Source: a candidate division WOR-3 bacterium (GTDB lineage Bacteria > Hydrothermota > Tepidihabitantia > Tepidihabitantales > Tepidihabitantaceae). Taken from it: DNA of 36,251 nucleotides. The DNA lies in NCBI GenBank assembly GCA_016867815.1, contig VGIR01000025.1:1-36251 (forward strand), in the 5' to 3' direction. The translations under genes were made by a program, and so were the position numbers. The notes beneath the pieces are model-generated. The model made no database searches and was not told the DNA's origin. It saw only the letters and a list, made by a program, of their open reading frames with translations. Positions 1-7,726 of the stretch are shown piece by piece (within the stretch, counting starts at the first letter, position 1; each line of letters begins with the position of its first letter).

Positions 1-138
1 GTCTGCCACCTCGTCCCGCAGCCAGGACAAGTCCAACACTCGGTCAACCCGTTTCAGTACATGGTCGTCGGGCACCAGGTCCCGAAGCGGACAGGCGACG
101 AAGATGTCCTCACGCCAGCGGTCCTGATTACCTACCAT
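1..138 (-). CDS. IS1182-family transposase, N-terminal fragment (cut by window edge)
   Basis: Reading down from the ATG at 138 gives 46 open codons that run off the window edge. The fragment contains the motif LVPDDHVLKRVDRVLDLSW, which matches the N-terminal DUF772-type domain of IS1182/IS5-like DDE transposases (usual form LVPxDHxLRxIdxvvDfs). An AAAGGA Shine-Dalgarno sequence lies about 11 bases before the ATG. The catalytic DDE residues would lie outside the window, so it cannot be told whether the element is intact. Family assignment rests on a short segment. Confidence 0.72.
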   Translation of the reverse strand, partial: MVGNQDRWREDIFVACPLRDLVPDDHVLKRVDRVLDLSWLRDEVAD

Positions 139-202
139 TGTCAGTGGAGTCCTTTCGGTTGGGCGTCACCATCCCTTCAGACGCTCCAGCCGTCAGAAAG
201 AT

Positions 203-225
203 GTCAAGACTTTTTCAACAGCCCC
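203..225. repeat. Candidate terminal inverted repeat of the IS element
   Basis: The stretch contains GACTTTTTCAACAGCCCC, a sequence type often seen at the ends of IS1182-like elements (read inward as GGGGCTGTTGAAAAAGTC). It lies about 65 bases upstream of the transposase start, the distance expected for an IS end. The other end is outside the window, so pairing could not be tested. Confidence 0.45.
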
Positions 226-387
226 AGTGTCCCTGTTTTCCCCCGGGTTGAATCGCTCCTCGCATCCTCAACCGGTTCGCGGATGACTACCCTCCGGGTA
301 GCTTGGGGGCAGACCACCCGGCGGGAAGATGGTGCTCTTTTTCACAGGTAGGGGGGTGCAGACGCCATAAGTATATGAAGGGCAGGG

Positions 388-455
388 CGGAAAACGGGGA
401 CTGTACCGCGCTAAGTCTGACGCAAGCGCTCCGAGGGACTGTCCCCAGTTTTCCG
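388..455. repeat. REP/MITE-like imperfect palindrome
   Basis: The arm at 388-407 (CGGAAAACGGGGACTGTACC) is nearly the reverse complement of the arm at 435-455 (which reads GGGACTGTCCCCAGTTTTCC and one more base). A smaller inner inverted pair GCGCT/AGCGC lies between them. Palindromes around GGGGACTGTCCCC with flanking AAAAC/GTTTT are typical of repeats moved by Y1 (IS200-like, RAYT) transposases. No such transposase is in the window, so the element would be non-autonomous. Confidence 0.6.
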
Positions 456-531
456 CGAGAAGCAGCCCGAAGTCCGAAGAGAACCATTGCCACCAGGACA
501 CTAGGTCACCAAGGTCCGGCGGGAAGGAGAA

Positions 532-558
532 GCGGCCGGCAGGTTCTCTGCCGGCCGC
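532..558 (-). terminator. Strong hairpin, probable terminator of the minus-strand cluster
   Basis: A perfect 11-bp GC-rich stem (532-542 with 548-558) encloses a 5-base loop. It lies about 55 bases beyond the stop of the two-CW gene in the direction of transcription and is followed on the minus strand by the moderately T-rich TTCTCCTTCCC. The U tract is weak, so this may be an RNA-stabilising hairpin rather than a classical intrinsic terminator. Confidence 0.55.
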
Positions 559-612
559 CCTGCCAACGTCAGTCGAGCGGGAGCGGCTTGCTCTGTGCCG
601 TGCCGCCTGCGG

Positions 613-951
613 CTATCGTCCGACTCGGAGTTGCCGGCGTCCGGCCTTCGGCAGCCGGTAGTCCGCGCAGGGCTCGGTCTGCTCCTCTGCCAGGACGAGC
701 TGGCAGAAGTCACATTTCAGGCAGGTTTCGAGTTTCACCGCGTAGGTTCCCTGTTGCCGTCCGCCGCAGAGCGTGCCGGCAACCGCCCAGCAGACTCGAC
801 CGGCCCTGGTGCCGCGGTTGATGCCGTCCGCGCCGACGTCGGTGGCTGCCGGGCAGGTCAGCTCGGCACCGGGGCCGCGACCGCAATTCTTGAACTCCCA
901 GCAGTTGAGCGGCCGCGGCCTGCGACTGCGGACGACCTTCTTCGCTGGCAT
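613..951 (-). CDS. Two-CW domain cysteine-rich protein
   Basis: A 112-residue protein with the paired C-W motif layout: LNCWEFKNCGR near residues 15-25, then GRVCWAVAGTLCGG, then CLKCDFCQLV. This pattern of about eight cysteines with two Cys-Trp pairs is the two-CW domain, a small probably metal-binding module often found near redox and sensor proteins; its biochemical role is not established. It has no signal peptide or membrane helix and is the last gene of the flavin cluster, starting a few bases after the membrane protein gene ends. An accessory redox or metal sensor is an inference. Confidence 0.72.
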   Translation of the reverse strand: MPAKKVVRSRRPRPLNCWEFKNCGRGPGAELTCPAATDVGADGINRGTRAGRVCWAVAGTLCGGRQQGTYAVKLETCLKCDFCQLVLAEEQTEPCADYRLPKAGRRQLRVGR

Positions 952-955
952 CCGA

Positions 956-1444
956 CTATGCGGTGGCCTTGGACGGCTTGCCCCACCAGAGGTTCGCCAG
1001 GTCGAGGACCAGGACCAGGCCGAAGAGCGTGGCCATCAGGAAACCTGCGCCCATGAAGAGGTAGGCGAACCCGGTCGCGGCGTAGCGCGTGAGCCACATC
1101 CCGCCGGCGTCGAGCACGGGCAGAGAGAAGGCGAGAAACCCGAACAGGCCCTTCAGCTTGGGGCCGTAGGTGGAGAACATGAAGAAGAGCATTACCCACA
1201 TGAACATCATCGCCCAGCCGCCGAGGTGGGTGTGAGTCACGCCGACCAGGTCGCCGAATTCCTTGGCGTAGATCATCTTTTCTTCAGAGCCGCGCTCGTT
1301 CTCGATTGCGCCCTGCACGGTGAACTTTGTCTTGTGGTAGATATTGAGAACACCGACCAGATAGGTGAGTCCGATGAGCAGCAGGAAGAAGGTAATCGTG
1401 ACCTTGGCGTATCTCGGCAGTGCCGGCAGAGAGTATCCGTTCAT
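956..1444 (-). CDS. Four-helix membrane protein with His-Thr-His motif, unknown function
   Basis: A 162-residue protein with about four hydrophobic segments (residues ~14-34, ~74-92, ~98-112, ~122-150). Its only histidines are H37 at the end of helix 1 and H71/H73 in VTHTHLGG before helix 2. They could bind haem or metal, but this was not shown. The start has a good AAAGGA Shine-Dalgarno. It follows the FMN-binding protein gene by 18 bases. That context (ApbE homologue, FMN-binding protein, barrel protein) suggests a membrane electron carrier in an extracytosolic flavin system. I do not recognise a named family. Confidence 0.7.
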   Translation of the reverse strand: MNGYSLPALPRYAKVTITFFLLLIGLTYLVGVLNIYHKTKFTVQGAIENERGSEEKMIYAKEFGDLVGVTHTHLGGWAMMFMWVMLFFMFSTYGPKLKGLFGFLAFSLPVLDAGGMWLTRYAATGFAYLFMGAGFLMATLFGLVLVLDLANLWWGKPSKATA

Positions 1445-1462
1445 CTCCGTTCCTTTCCCGCG

Positions 1463-2086
1463 CTACTGCTCCGGCGCGAGGTAGACCGCCTCGTAGAGGG
1501 CGATTGCTTTCTTGACCGCGAAGGCGGTCGCGCGCGAAGAGATGGTCGCGCCGGACACGGCATCGACGTCCTTGCCGACGGACAGCGCGCTCTTGCTGGT
1601 CTTGCCGATGAACTGCTCGAGGAAACGCCGGGTCGATATCGGCCGGCCGCGCTGCTCGACGTAGGACATCACAGCCATGTTCGTGACTTTGCCCGTCAGG
1701 TCAAGTGCGACGATGTAGTGCACCGGGCCCCACTTGCCGGGCTGCATCTCCATTACGGCAACGCCGGTCTTTTTCCCGTCCTTCGTGCCGAAGTAGAACG
1801 TCACCGTGTCGTTCACCGCGACATCGTCGGTCTTCGCCCCGGCCGGGTACATCGTCCACTTGCCGCCGCAGACGGCCTTGACCGCCGCGATCTGTTCGGC
1901 GGTTAGTGCCGTGGCCTCGGGCAGGACCTTGCCGGCGTCGGGGAACATTGCCTTCAGCGCCGCGTCGTGGTTCAGAAGTACCACCGCGCCGGCCGGGCCG
2001 GCAAACACGACCAGCAGTAGCGCCGTAATCAACCATCCATATCTCTTCACTATTCGCTTTCCTTTCTTCGCGTACACTGCAATCAC
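1463..2086 (-). CDS. FMN-binding domain protein (NqrC/RnfG-like, covalent flavin)
   Basis: A 207-residue protein with one N-terminal membrane segment (about residues 17-38) and an extracytoplasmic FMN-binding domain. The attachment motif DAVSGATISS is at residues 176-185; in this family FMN is linked by ApbE to the threonine (T181) through a phosphoester bond. GTG at 2086 overlaps the stop of the ApbE gene (GTGA). An internal GTG at 2050 has a better Shine-Dalgarno (AAAGGAAA) and may be the true start, leaving the membrane anchor complete. It is separate from the nqrC copy at 12100 and probably carries electrons outside the cytoplasmic membrane. Confidence 0.88.
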   Translation of the reverse strand: MIAVYAKKGKRIVKRYGWLITALLLVVFAGPAGAVVLLNHDAALKAMFPDAGKVLPEATALTAEQIAAVKAVCGGKWTMYPAGAKTDDVAVNDTVTFYFGTKDGKKTGVAVMEMQPGKWGPVHYIVALDLTGKVTNMAVMSYVEQRGRPISTRRFLEQFIGKTSKSALSVGKDVDAVSGATISSRATAFAVKKAIALYEAVYLAPEQ

Positions 2087-3204
2087 CGACCGGCAGGGGA
2101 AGTGGCTATTCCCTGCAATAGCGTGCTGTCCAGGGCGCTGGCCAGGCCGGGCGTGCAGAATGCTCGCATACTATCGTTGATCAATATCGCTTCCATGCCG
2201 CCGGTCTTCTCGACCAACGGCAGGGCGGCCACACCACGGAGGAATAGTATCTTGGACCAGCCTTGCGCCGTCAGCGGATCACGCATCACGATGGTCGTGC
2301 TTATCGTGCCCCGCTGGGGCCAGCCCGTTGCCGGGTCGATTATGTGGCAATAGCGAACGCTCTCCGCGGGGACCTGACCGGAACCCGCCGCGGCGTTCTG
2401 GAGCGTGTCCCGAGGCGGGCCCCAGAAGAAACGCTCGTAGTCACCGGAAGTGACGACCGCCAGGTTCGATGCCGCGATCAGCCCGACAAGACCGTCGCTT
2501 CGGGGTGAACGGATGCCGACCTTCCAGTTCTTGCCGCCCTTCTTGCCCATGGCGTAGACGTCGCCGCCGAGGTCGATGAGCGCGGAATCGACGCCCTCCT
2601 GCCGCAGCACGCGCGCCGCTTCGGCGAGGCCGTAGCCCTTGGCGATGCCGCCCAGGTCGATGGCAACATCCGGCCGGAGTTTGGTTACCCGGCCCGGTTC
2701 GAGTACGAGATTCCTGTAGCCGACGAGCTTGAGACAGGAGTCTATCGACCGCTGAGAAGGTACTGCCTGGCGGTCGCCGTAGAAACCCCACAGCTCCACC
2801 AGCGGCTTGATGGTGATGTCAAATGCGCCTCCCGAGACTTCGCTCACCGCGACCGCAGCCTTGACGACCTCGACCACCTCCGGGTCGGTAAGGGGCGTGT
2901 TGTTGACGTTGAAGGCGTAGACCGGGCTGGTCGAGTCCAGGAAGTTGAACTTGTGAGATATCTCCTCCAGCCGTCCGAAGGCGGCCGCAATTGCCTTGTC
3001 CGCAGTCTGCGCCGGACCCGTCGCCTGGATCGTGACGTAAGTGTCCATCATCAGCCGGGTCTGCTTGCGGACATCGGTCTTGCCCTGGCGGCAGGAGGGA
3101 AGCAGAAGGCCTGCCGCCAGGGCTACCAAAAGAGCGCTCCACGCCACCAGGTACGGCCTGCGAGGCGCAGCAGACCGCGGGCGGCGAGCGCTCATACGAC
3201 GCAT
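2083..3204 (-). CDS. apbE: ApbE-family FAD:protein FMN transferase homologue, lipoprotein
   Basis: A 373-residue ApbE homologue. The N-terminus has a hydrophobic stretch ending in the lipobox LLPSC (C38), so it should be a lipoprotein facing the periplasm. Family motifs include MDTYVTI (53-59), IDLGGIAKGYG (182-192), LIDLGGDVYA (209-218), VTSGDYERF (251-259) and HIIDPATGWP (287-296). ApbE moves FMN from FAD onto a threonine of NqrB/NqrC/RnfG-type proteins; the next gene encodes such a target. The C-terminal metal-site segment, usually ADALSTAL-like, here reads AQGWSKIL (313-320), so the usual Asp and Thr appear as Gln314 and Lys318 and activity is uncertain. Confidence 0.9.
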   Translation of the reverse strand: MRRMSARRPRSAAPRRPYLVAWSALLVALAAGLLLPSCRQGKTDVRKQTRLMMDTYVTIQATGPAQTADKAIAAAFGRLEEISHKFNFLDSTSPVYAFNVNNTPLTDPEVVEVVKAAVAVSEVSGGAFDITIKPLVELWGFYGDRQAVPSQRSIDSCLKLVGYRNLVLEPGRVTKLRPDVAIDLGGIAKGYGLAEAARVLRQEGVDSALIDLGGDVYAMGKKGGKNWKVGIRSPRSDGLVGLIAASNLAVVTSGDYERFFWGPPRDTLQNAAAGSGQVPAESVRYCHIIDPATGWPQRGTISTTIVMRDPLTAQGWSKILFLRGVAALPLVEKTGGMEAILINDSMRAFCTPGLASALDSTLLQGIATSPAGR

Positions 3205-3211
3205 CTCTGGT

Positions 3212-4420
3212 TTAGAAGACAGTCCGCCAGCCCAGGGTTATGCGGTTGAAGTCGAGCTTGCAGAGGGTGCCGTCGCCGACTTTCCACAGACCCTTGTTGT
3301 ATTCCAGCATCAGCGCGGAACCCGGGATGACCCAGTACTGCACCGTGGCGCCGATGGTCGTGTAGCTTTCGCCGATTGCCTGTCCATTGTGCATGTTGGT
3401 CACGTTGCTGCTGCCCGTGGTGTAGCCGAGCTTGCCCCAGGTCGTCCAATCCGGGCTGCTCTGGTCGTAGACCAGATTGAAGCCCAGCTTGTCCGGGATG
3501 ACGTTCACGCCGGCTGTAACGTACCATGCCGTCGGCTTGCGGGTGTAGGTCGTGGTGTCAATCCCGCCCTCGGGCTTGTGGTTGAACACCGGGACTCCGG
3601 CCCAGCTTCCTCCGAAGCACTCCCCGCGGAAATAGACCGGTCCGAAGTCGCCGCCCAGCCCGACCGCGTAGCGCGACCACGGCTCCAGCGCACCGTCCGC
3701 GCCTTCCTTGCCGAAGCCGTAGGACCCGAGCAGGCGCAGCTTCCAGAAGGTCGGCGCAACGTGGAACAGCAGCGACTTGTTGCTGTTGTCGTCGCCGATC
3801 ATCTGTTCGCCGGCCAGCAGGTACGCGTAGGCGGGAATCGAGAAGCCGCCGCCCGGCTCGAACGACCTGTAGAGCTCGATGCCGAGGTCGTGCCACTCGC
3901 CGCCATAGGCGTTGGCCGACGACTTGTGCATCCGGTTGTGTTCCTGGTAGCTCTTCTTCTCGCCGTAGTCCTCAGAGAAGATGGGGCGAATAATGCCGGT
4001 CGTCATCTGCACCTGCCACGGCAGCATCAACGCGATGTTGGCCTCAGGGAAGCTCACCGCTTTCAATGTGCCTGTGCCCTGCTGGGTACCGAGCTTCTTG
4101 CCCAGCGACGGCGTGGCGCCTGTGGCTGTGCCGCCGCAGTCGGCCAGGACGTTGATCGAGATATCGTTGGTCAACTGAGCGTTGAAGTAGAGGCCGACAC
4201 CGTGCGACATCAGGTACGTGTTCACACGTCCGGTGGTGTCGTACGCGGTCGCAACCGGGTTGCCGGCCGAATCGCGGCTCGGCTGAATGCCGGACCCGCT
4301 GCTTACATCGAAAAGGACCCAGCCGATGTCGCCGCCGAAGTTGAGTTGGGCGCCCATCGCTCCGGTTGCCGCCAGGGCCGTGACCAGCACGGCGGCAAGC
4401 AGCACTTTCTGTTTGGTCAT
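3212..4420 (-). CDS. Outer-membrane beta-barrel protein (porin-like)
   Basis: The ATG at 4420 has a strong GGAGA Shine-Dalgarno and begins a clear signal peptide (MTKQKVLLAAVLVTALAATG, then AMGA); the longer open frame upstream has no such features and is ignored. The 402-residue product alternates polar and aromatic residues in short strands, is rich in Gly, Tyr and Trp, and ends ITLGWRTVF with a terminal phenylalanine, the usual insertion signal for outer-membrane barrels. The substrate is unknown. It ends 7 bases before the ApbE homologue begins, so it may be the outer-membrane part of the same flavin or electron-transfer system. Confidence 0.72.
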   Translation of the reverse strand: MTKQKVLLAAVLVTALAATGAMGAQLNFGGDIGWVLFDVSSGSGIQPSRDSAGNPVATAYDTTGRVNTYLMSHGVGLYFNAQLTNDISINVLADCGGTATGATPSLGKKLGTQQGTGTLKAVSFPEANIALMLPWQVQMTTGIIRPIFSEDYGEKKSYQEHNRMHKSSANAYGGEWHDLGIELYRSFEPGGGFSIPAYAYLLAGEQMIGDDNSNKSLLFHVAPTFWKLRLLGSYGFGKEGADGALEPWSRYAVGLGGDFGPVYFRGECFGGSWAGVPVFNHKPEGGIDTTTYTRKPTAWYVTAGVNVIPDKLGFNLVYDQSSPDWTTWGKLGYTTGSSNVTNMHNGQAIGESYTTIGATVQYWVIPGSALMLEYNKGLWKVGDGTLCKLDFNRITLGWRTVF

Positions 4421-4694
4421 CCTATCTCCTTCTCCTCGGGGAGTTGCGGTCTTGCCCGGCATGCAGAATCCGCCGAATTGGAGGATGCGCCTCGACATGT
4501 ACCCGGGTTCTTCCTTGCTGGCTTTCTGCCGCCATTGCCCAAGCCTACGCGAGGGTCTGCGGTCAGACGGAAAGACATCGGGCAATGAACATCACGTTTC
4601 GTGCCACCCCGGCGCGCCCGTTTACAGGCTGGTTGTGGCGTCGAAGGCCGTCCAACCGGGCAGTAGGTGGCGGTAATCCGCCATTCCGGCGGGG
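4421..4694. other. Intergenic interval between transporter fusion and barrel gene
   Basis: No gene is supported. A small hairpin (TGGCGG, loop TAAT, CCGCCA at 4668-4683) lies about 12 bases after the stop of the transporter fusion, but no U tract follows. The promoter of the barrel/ApbE/FMN group is probably here, though no clear -35/-10 pair was seen. Confidence 0.4.
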
Positions 4695-5951
4695 CTATTC
4701 CTCGCGAGACCCGGCCGCCGGGGCTGCGGCGGTGGCGGCGGCCAGCAGGTAGAGTTCGGCCACGATGTCGCCGGGAAAGTGCAGCGCCCGGTCGAACCAG
4801 CCGCGGCGGTTGCTGCCTTTCTTGATGAGCTGCCTGACGTTCTGCCAGAAAGCCGGGAAGTAGGCCCAGGACAGGGCCAGCGAGCGCGCCAGCCATCCGG
4901 GCCGGATGCCGAAGATGCGCAACGGCGCGAGCAGACGCTCGAGACCCATGGCTACTTCCACGGGAGCGGTTGTCTGCGCCAGGAGCGCGGTCGCGAGGAA
5001 GAGGAGCAGCATGCGGGCGGTGAAGATGGCGCCGTCATGCAGCCCTGCCTCGGTGATCCGCAGGGGGCCGAACTCCCAGAGAACCTTGCCCCAGGGAGAG
5101 AAGATGACCGGCAGCAGGAACGACATCAGCAGTAGTGCCCAGATGCGCCCGAACCCGGCCGCGAGCCGGCCGAGTCCGACCCGACCCGCAAACGTAAGGA
5201 TAGCGAGCAGGCCGAAAACTGCCACGTAGAGCCGATAGTCGGAGAAGATGACAACGAGGAGCCCGATCGCGATCACAGCCGCGACCTTGAAGTCCGGGCG
5301 CAGCCGCCCAAGGAGACTCTGGGGACTTCGGGTTTCCGGGGGGCTGGGGTTCGGGTACTTGAATCCCGGAGTCCCTGGCTCCTTGATCCCTGCTCCGGAC
5401 TCCAGCCTCCGCACTGCCTGGATCGCTATGACCCCGGTCAGGACACCGGTCACAACGGCGGAGAGCCCGAGCCAGGGCCAGAGCCAGAGGACGCCGCTGC
5501 TGCGAATGAACAGCAGGTAGACCAGGGCCACTTGGGCCGCAATGTGGCTGACCGCTCCGCCGACACTGATGCCGACTAGTCCGAACGAGAACATGCCGCG
5601 GCCCGAGAGTTGAAAGAGCAGAATCATGACCAGGGCGCTCACCACGCCGCCGGAGAAGGAGAGAACGAACGTGGGCGTCAGGAACGTCCCCATGACCATC
5701 GAGCTGACCAGGGTTCGGAGCACCGCGAGTTCCACGGCGCTGGCCGGGCCGATGTAGACCATGGCGATAACCGTGATGATGTTGGCGAGCCCGAGTCGGA
5801 CCCCGGGGATAGGGTGCGGCAGCAGCGACTCGGCAACCTGCAGTACCGATGCACAGGCCACGAGCAGCGACAGCCGTACAATCCTGGACGATTGTCGATT
5901 GTCGATTGTCGATTGTCGATTCCCGGTCAATCGAAACTCGTCACTCGCCAT
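4695..5951 (-). CDS. Fusion of Gx transporter (HepS1-like) and EcfT/CbiQ transmembrane protein
   Basis: ATG 5951 has a good Shine-Dalgarno (GAGGA, about 8 bases upstream) and gives 418 residues. Residues ~24-182 are a Gx-transporter domain (LLPHPIPGVRLGLANIITV, LRTLVSS, GTFLTPTFVLSFSGG), an ECF-S-like membrane family once named heptaprenyl diphosphate synthase component I. Residues ~218-400 look like an EcfT/CbiQ T component with several helices and a cytoplasmic coupling region. The two are normally separate genes. The linker (about 183-217, rich in Pro, Gly and Ser) is encoded by sequence like the intergenic word repeats of this genome. No ECF ATPase lies nearby. Substrate unknown; a role in flavin or quinone supply is inference. 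Confidence 0.8.
   Translation of the reverse strand: MASDEFRLTGNRQSTIDNRQSSRIVRLSLLVACASVLQVAESLLPHPIPGVRLGLANIITVIAMVYIGPASAVELAVLRTLVSSMVMGTFLTPTFVLSFSGGVVSALVMILLFQLSGRGMFSFGLVGISVGGAVSHIAAQVALVYLLFIRSSGVLWLWPWLGLSAVVTGVLTGVIAIQAVRRLESGAGIKEPGTPGFKYPNPSPPETRSPQSLLGRLRPDFKVAAVIAIGLLVVIFSDYRLYVAVFGLLAILTFAGRVGLGRLAAGFGRIWALLLMSFLLPVIFSPWGKVLWEFGPLRITEAGLHDGAIFTARMLLLFLATALLAQTTAPVEVAMGLERLLAPLRIFGIRPGWLARSLALSWAYFPAFWQNVRQLIKKGSNRRGWFDRALHFPGDIVAELYLLAAATAAAPAAGSREE
5301..5405. repeat. Word-repeat tract inside coding sequence (linker)
   Basis: A low-complexity tract of GACTC/CTGG/TTCGGG-type words, including GAGTCCCTGGCTCCTTGATC, resembles the intergenic repeat tracts elsewhere in the window, but is in frame and encodes the linker between the Gx and EcfT domains. 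Confidence 0.5.
5889..5921. repeat. Tandem 7-mer repeat (CGATTGT, about 4.7 copies)
   Basis: Four full copies of CGATTGT and a partial fifth run head to tail. They lie within the first ~20 codons of the Gx/EcfT fusion gene. Because 7 is not a multiple of 3, gain or loss of a unit would shift the frame between the start codon and the first membrane helix. Confidence 0.85.
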
Positions 5952-5962
5952 TCGACAATTCC

Positions 5963-6346
5963 TCAATAGCTCTCGGCATCGTAGTCGCGGGACGCGCCTC
6001 TGACTTCGATCAGCACCCGGTTCGGAATGCACACTATGGTGCGGCCCGGAGTCCGTACCCAGCCGGCGTGCTTGCAGACTCCCTTGGGGCAGTCCGACTC
6101 GGCCACCCGGATGGCGCCGCCTCTGACCTCGATGCTCATCTCCGGTCCTGCCCTGTCGCCGATCGCTATCGTCTGGTCGCGGTCAAGCTGGTACGTGCCC
6201 ACCAGCCGGTTGTTCTGGAAGATGCGGGCGATCGGCCGCTCGCCCGCGGCCCGCGCCGCCCGGATCAGCGCCCATCCGGGCAGAGCCAGCAACGCAGCGA
6301 TGAGCAGGACGTCGAGTACCGTGAGTCTGCCAAGGTCACGCTTCAA
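5963..6346 (-). CDS. NusG domain II-like membrane-anchored protein
   Basis: A 127-residue protein with one N-terminal membrane helix (about residues 9-30) and a NusG_II domain (PF07009 type) with the family's conserved tail: ESDCPKGVCKHAGWV, then a third cysteine in IVCIPNRVLIEVRG (C86, C91, C106). The start is TTG at 6346, 12 bases after the kinase gene. This family very often lies beside Gx transporters, ApbE and Rnf/Nqr genes, as it does here, but its exact role is unknown. It ends 11 bases before the ATG of the transporter fusion, so the two are probably co-expressed. Confidence 0.86.
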   Translation of the reverse strand: MKRDLGRLTVLDVLLIAALLALPGWALIRAARAAGERPIARIFQNNRLVGTYQLDRDQTIAIGDRAGPEMSIEVRGGAIRVAESDCPKGVCKHAGWVRTPGRTIVCIPNRVLIEVRGASRDYDAESY

Positions 6347-6358
6347 GTTGTCCAGAGT

Positions 6359-7726
6359 CTAGGCGGGTTCGGGCTTGCCTGCAATCGGGACGGTGAAGAA
6401 GAACCGGCTCCCCTTTCCGGCCTCGCTTTCAACCCGCACGGTTCCGCCCTGCGTTTCCACCAGCCGCTTCACCAGCGAAAGCCCCAGCCCCGGCGCCAGT
6501 CGATCCGTCTTCTTTGCCTCGTCTCCCCGGAAGAAGATGTCAAAGACGTGCGGCAGGTCGCGTTCGGGAATGCCCATCCCCGTATCGGCCACCTCGACTT
6601 CCACAAAGCCCTCTGACTGCCGCGCGGATACCGTCACGCTGCCCCCGGGCCGGTTGTACTGAATGGCATTGGCCAGCAGGTTCCGAACCGTGAACTCAAG
6701 GTACCGGGCGCTGGCCTGAGCGGGTGGCAGATCCGCTGGCAGCTCCACCCGCACACTGACGCCGCGCTCGCGGGCCAGCGCCGCGTACTCGGCGGCGGCG
6801 GCTTCCACGACCTCGGCGACCGGTACCGGTGCGGTCTCGACGTTCGTGGTGCCCAGCTCCAGCTGGTGCAGGTCGAGCAGATCGCCGATCAGCCGCAGCA
6901 GCCCGTTGATACGCTGGCGCGCACGGTCGATGAGCGCCGGCCGCTCGTCCGGACTCACCCGTTCCACGACCTCAAGCAGGCTGGCCGCGGCCGCGGCCGG
7001 CGACCGGAGTTCGTGGGTAACGGTGATGACGGACTGAACCCGGTTTCGGTCCGCCTCGAGCAGCTTCCGGTTGGCCTGGGCCAGCTGGTTCGTGCGCCGG
7101 CTCAGGCGGCGGCTGATGGCGGCGGTGAAGTAGCGGACGATGTATAGCGTGCTGCCGAAGACGATTATGTTGGCAAGCACCGGCCCCAGTGACTGGTAGG
7201 GTGAGACGGCGTAGAGCCCGGTCAGGGGGAAGCGTGCAATCACTCCCGTCCAATCGAGCAGCACCATTGCCGTGTACAATCCGAAGGCCAGAGTGGCGAT
7301 GACCAAACTGCCTGATTCCGGGAAGATGAAGGCGGCGATGGCGGTGTGAAAGACGAAGTAGAAGCTGAATGGGTTCTCAATCCCACCGGCGAAGTAGAGC
7401 AAAAGCACAAGAGCGATGAGGTCGATCACTATCTGGGTACGGGCGAGTCCGGTCAGACGTTCGGCCGTTGACGTCCGTCGCAGCCGCACCCGGAAGAAGA
7501 CGTTGGCCGCCACGACACCGGCGGTCACAGCGAGCAGCGGCATCGGGTCGAACCGGAGACGCAGCAGGTACCACGCCGCCGGCAACGTGGCCAGCACGCC
7601 GGCAATGGCCAGCCAGCGCAACCGTATGAACCAGGCCAGCTGGCGGAAAGCCTCGTCGGCTCGCCCCGGGCTACCGGGGCTATTCGGCTGATTCAAGCAG
7701 GTGCGCCACTTCCCGAAGCAGGACAT
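6359..7726 (-). CDS. Membrane sensor histidine kinase
   Basis: A 455-residue kinase with about six N-terminal membrane helices (~38-200), a HisKA domain with phospho-acceptor His238 in VTHELRSP, and an HATPase_c domain with N box ([10 protein letters not shown]), G1 box (VADTGMGIP) and a [10 protein letters not shown]-type G2 box. The nominal ATG at 7726 overlaps the preceding regulator by 47 bases and has no Shine-Dalgarno; TTG 7696 would shorten the protein by 10 residues and is equally possible. It probably pairs with the receiver-only regulator just upstream. The signal is unknown; its place in the nqr-men cluster suggests redox or energy state. Confidence 0.88.
   Translation of the reverse strand: MSCFGKWRTCLNQPNSPGSPGRADEAFRQLAWFIRLRWLAIAGVLATLPAAWYLLRLRFDPMPLLAVTAGVVAANVFFRVRLRRTSTAERLTGLARTQIVIDLIALVLLLYFAGGIENPFSFYFVFHTAIAAFIFPESGSLVIATLAFGLYTAMVLLDWTGVIARFPLTGLYAVSPYQSLGPVLANIIVFGSTLYIVRYFTAAISRRLSRRTNQLAQANRKLLEADRNRVQSVITVTHELRSPAAAAASLLEVVERVSPDERPALIDRARQRINGLLRLIGDLLDLHQLELGTTNVETAPVPVAEVVEAAAAEYAALARERGVSVRVELPADLPPAQASARYLEFTVRNLLANAIQYNRPGGSVTVSARQSEGFVEVEVADTGMGIPERDLPHVFDIFFRGDEAKKTDRLAPGLGLSLVKRLVETQGGTVRVESEAGKGSRFFFTVPIAGKPEPA

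Larger units (their letters stand above)
139..612. other. Gene-free interval with IS end and REP-like element
   Basis: No convincing coding sequence was found. The small open frames here have no recognisable domain and overlap the structures listed separately: the IS end near 203-225, the REP-like palindrome at 388-455 and the hairpin at 532-558. The interval looks like a landing zone for small mobile sequences between the IS and the 3' end of the minus-strand cluster. Confidence 0.5.

Noticed and set aside
3041-4588. 515-codon frame on the plus strand
   Set aside because: Antisense to the barrel and ApbE genes, which have signal peptides and family motifs.
5963-6032. Earlier start for the Gx/EcfT fusion inside the NusG-II gene
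   Set aside because: ATG 5951 has a good Shine-Dalgarno and follows the NusG-II stop; the extra residues have no family similarity.
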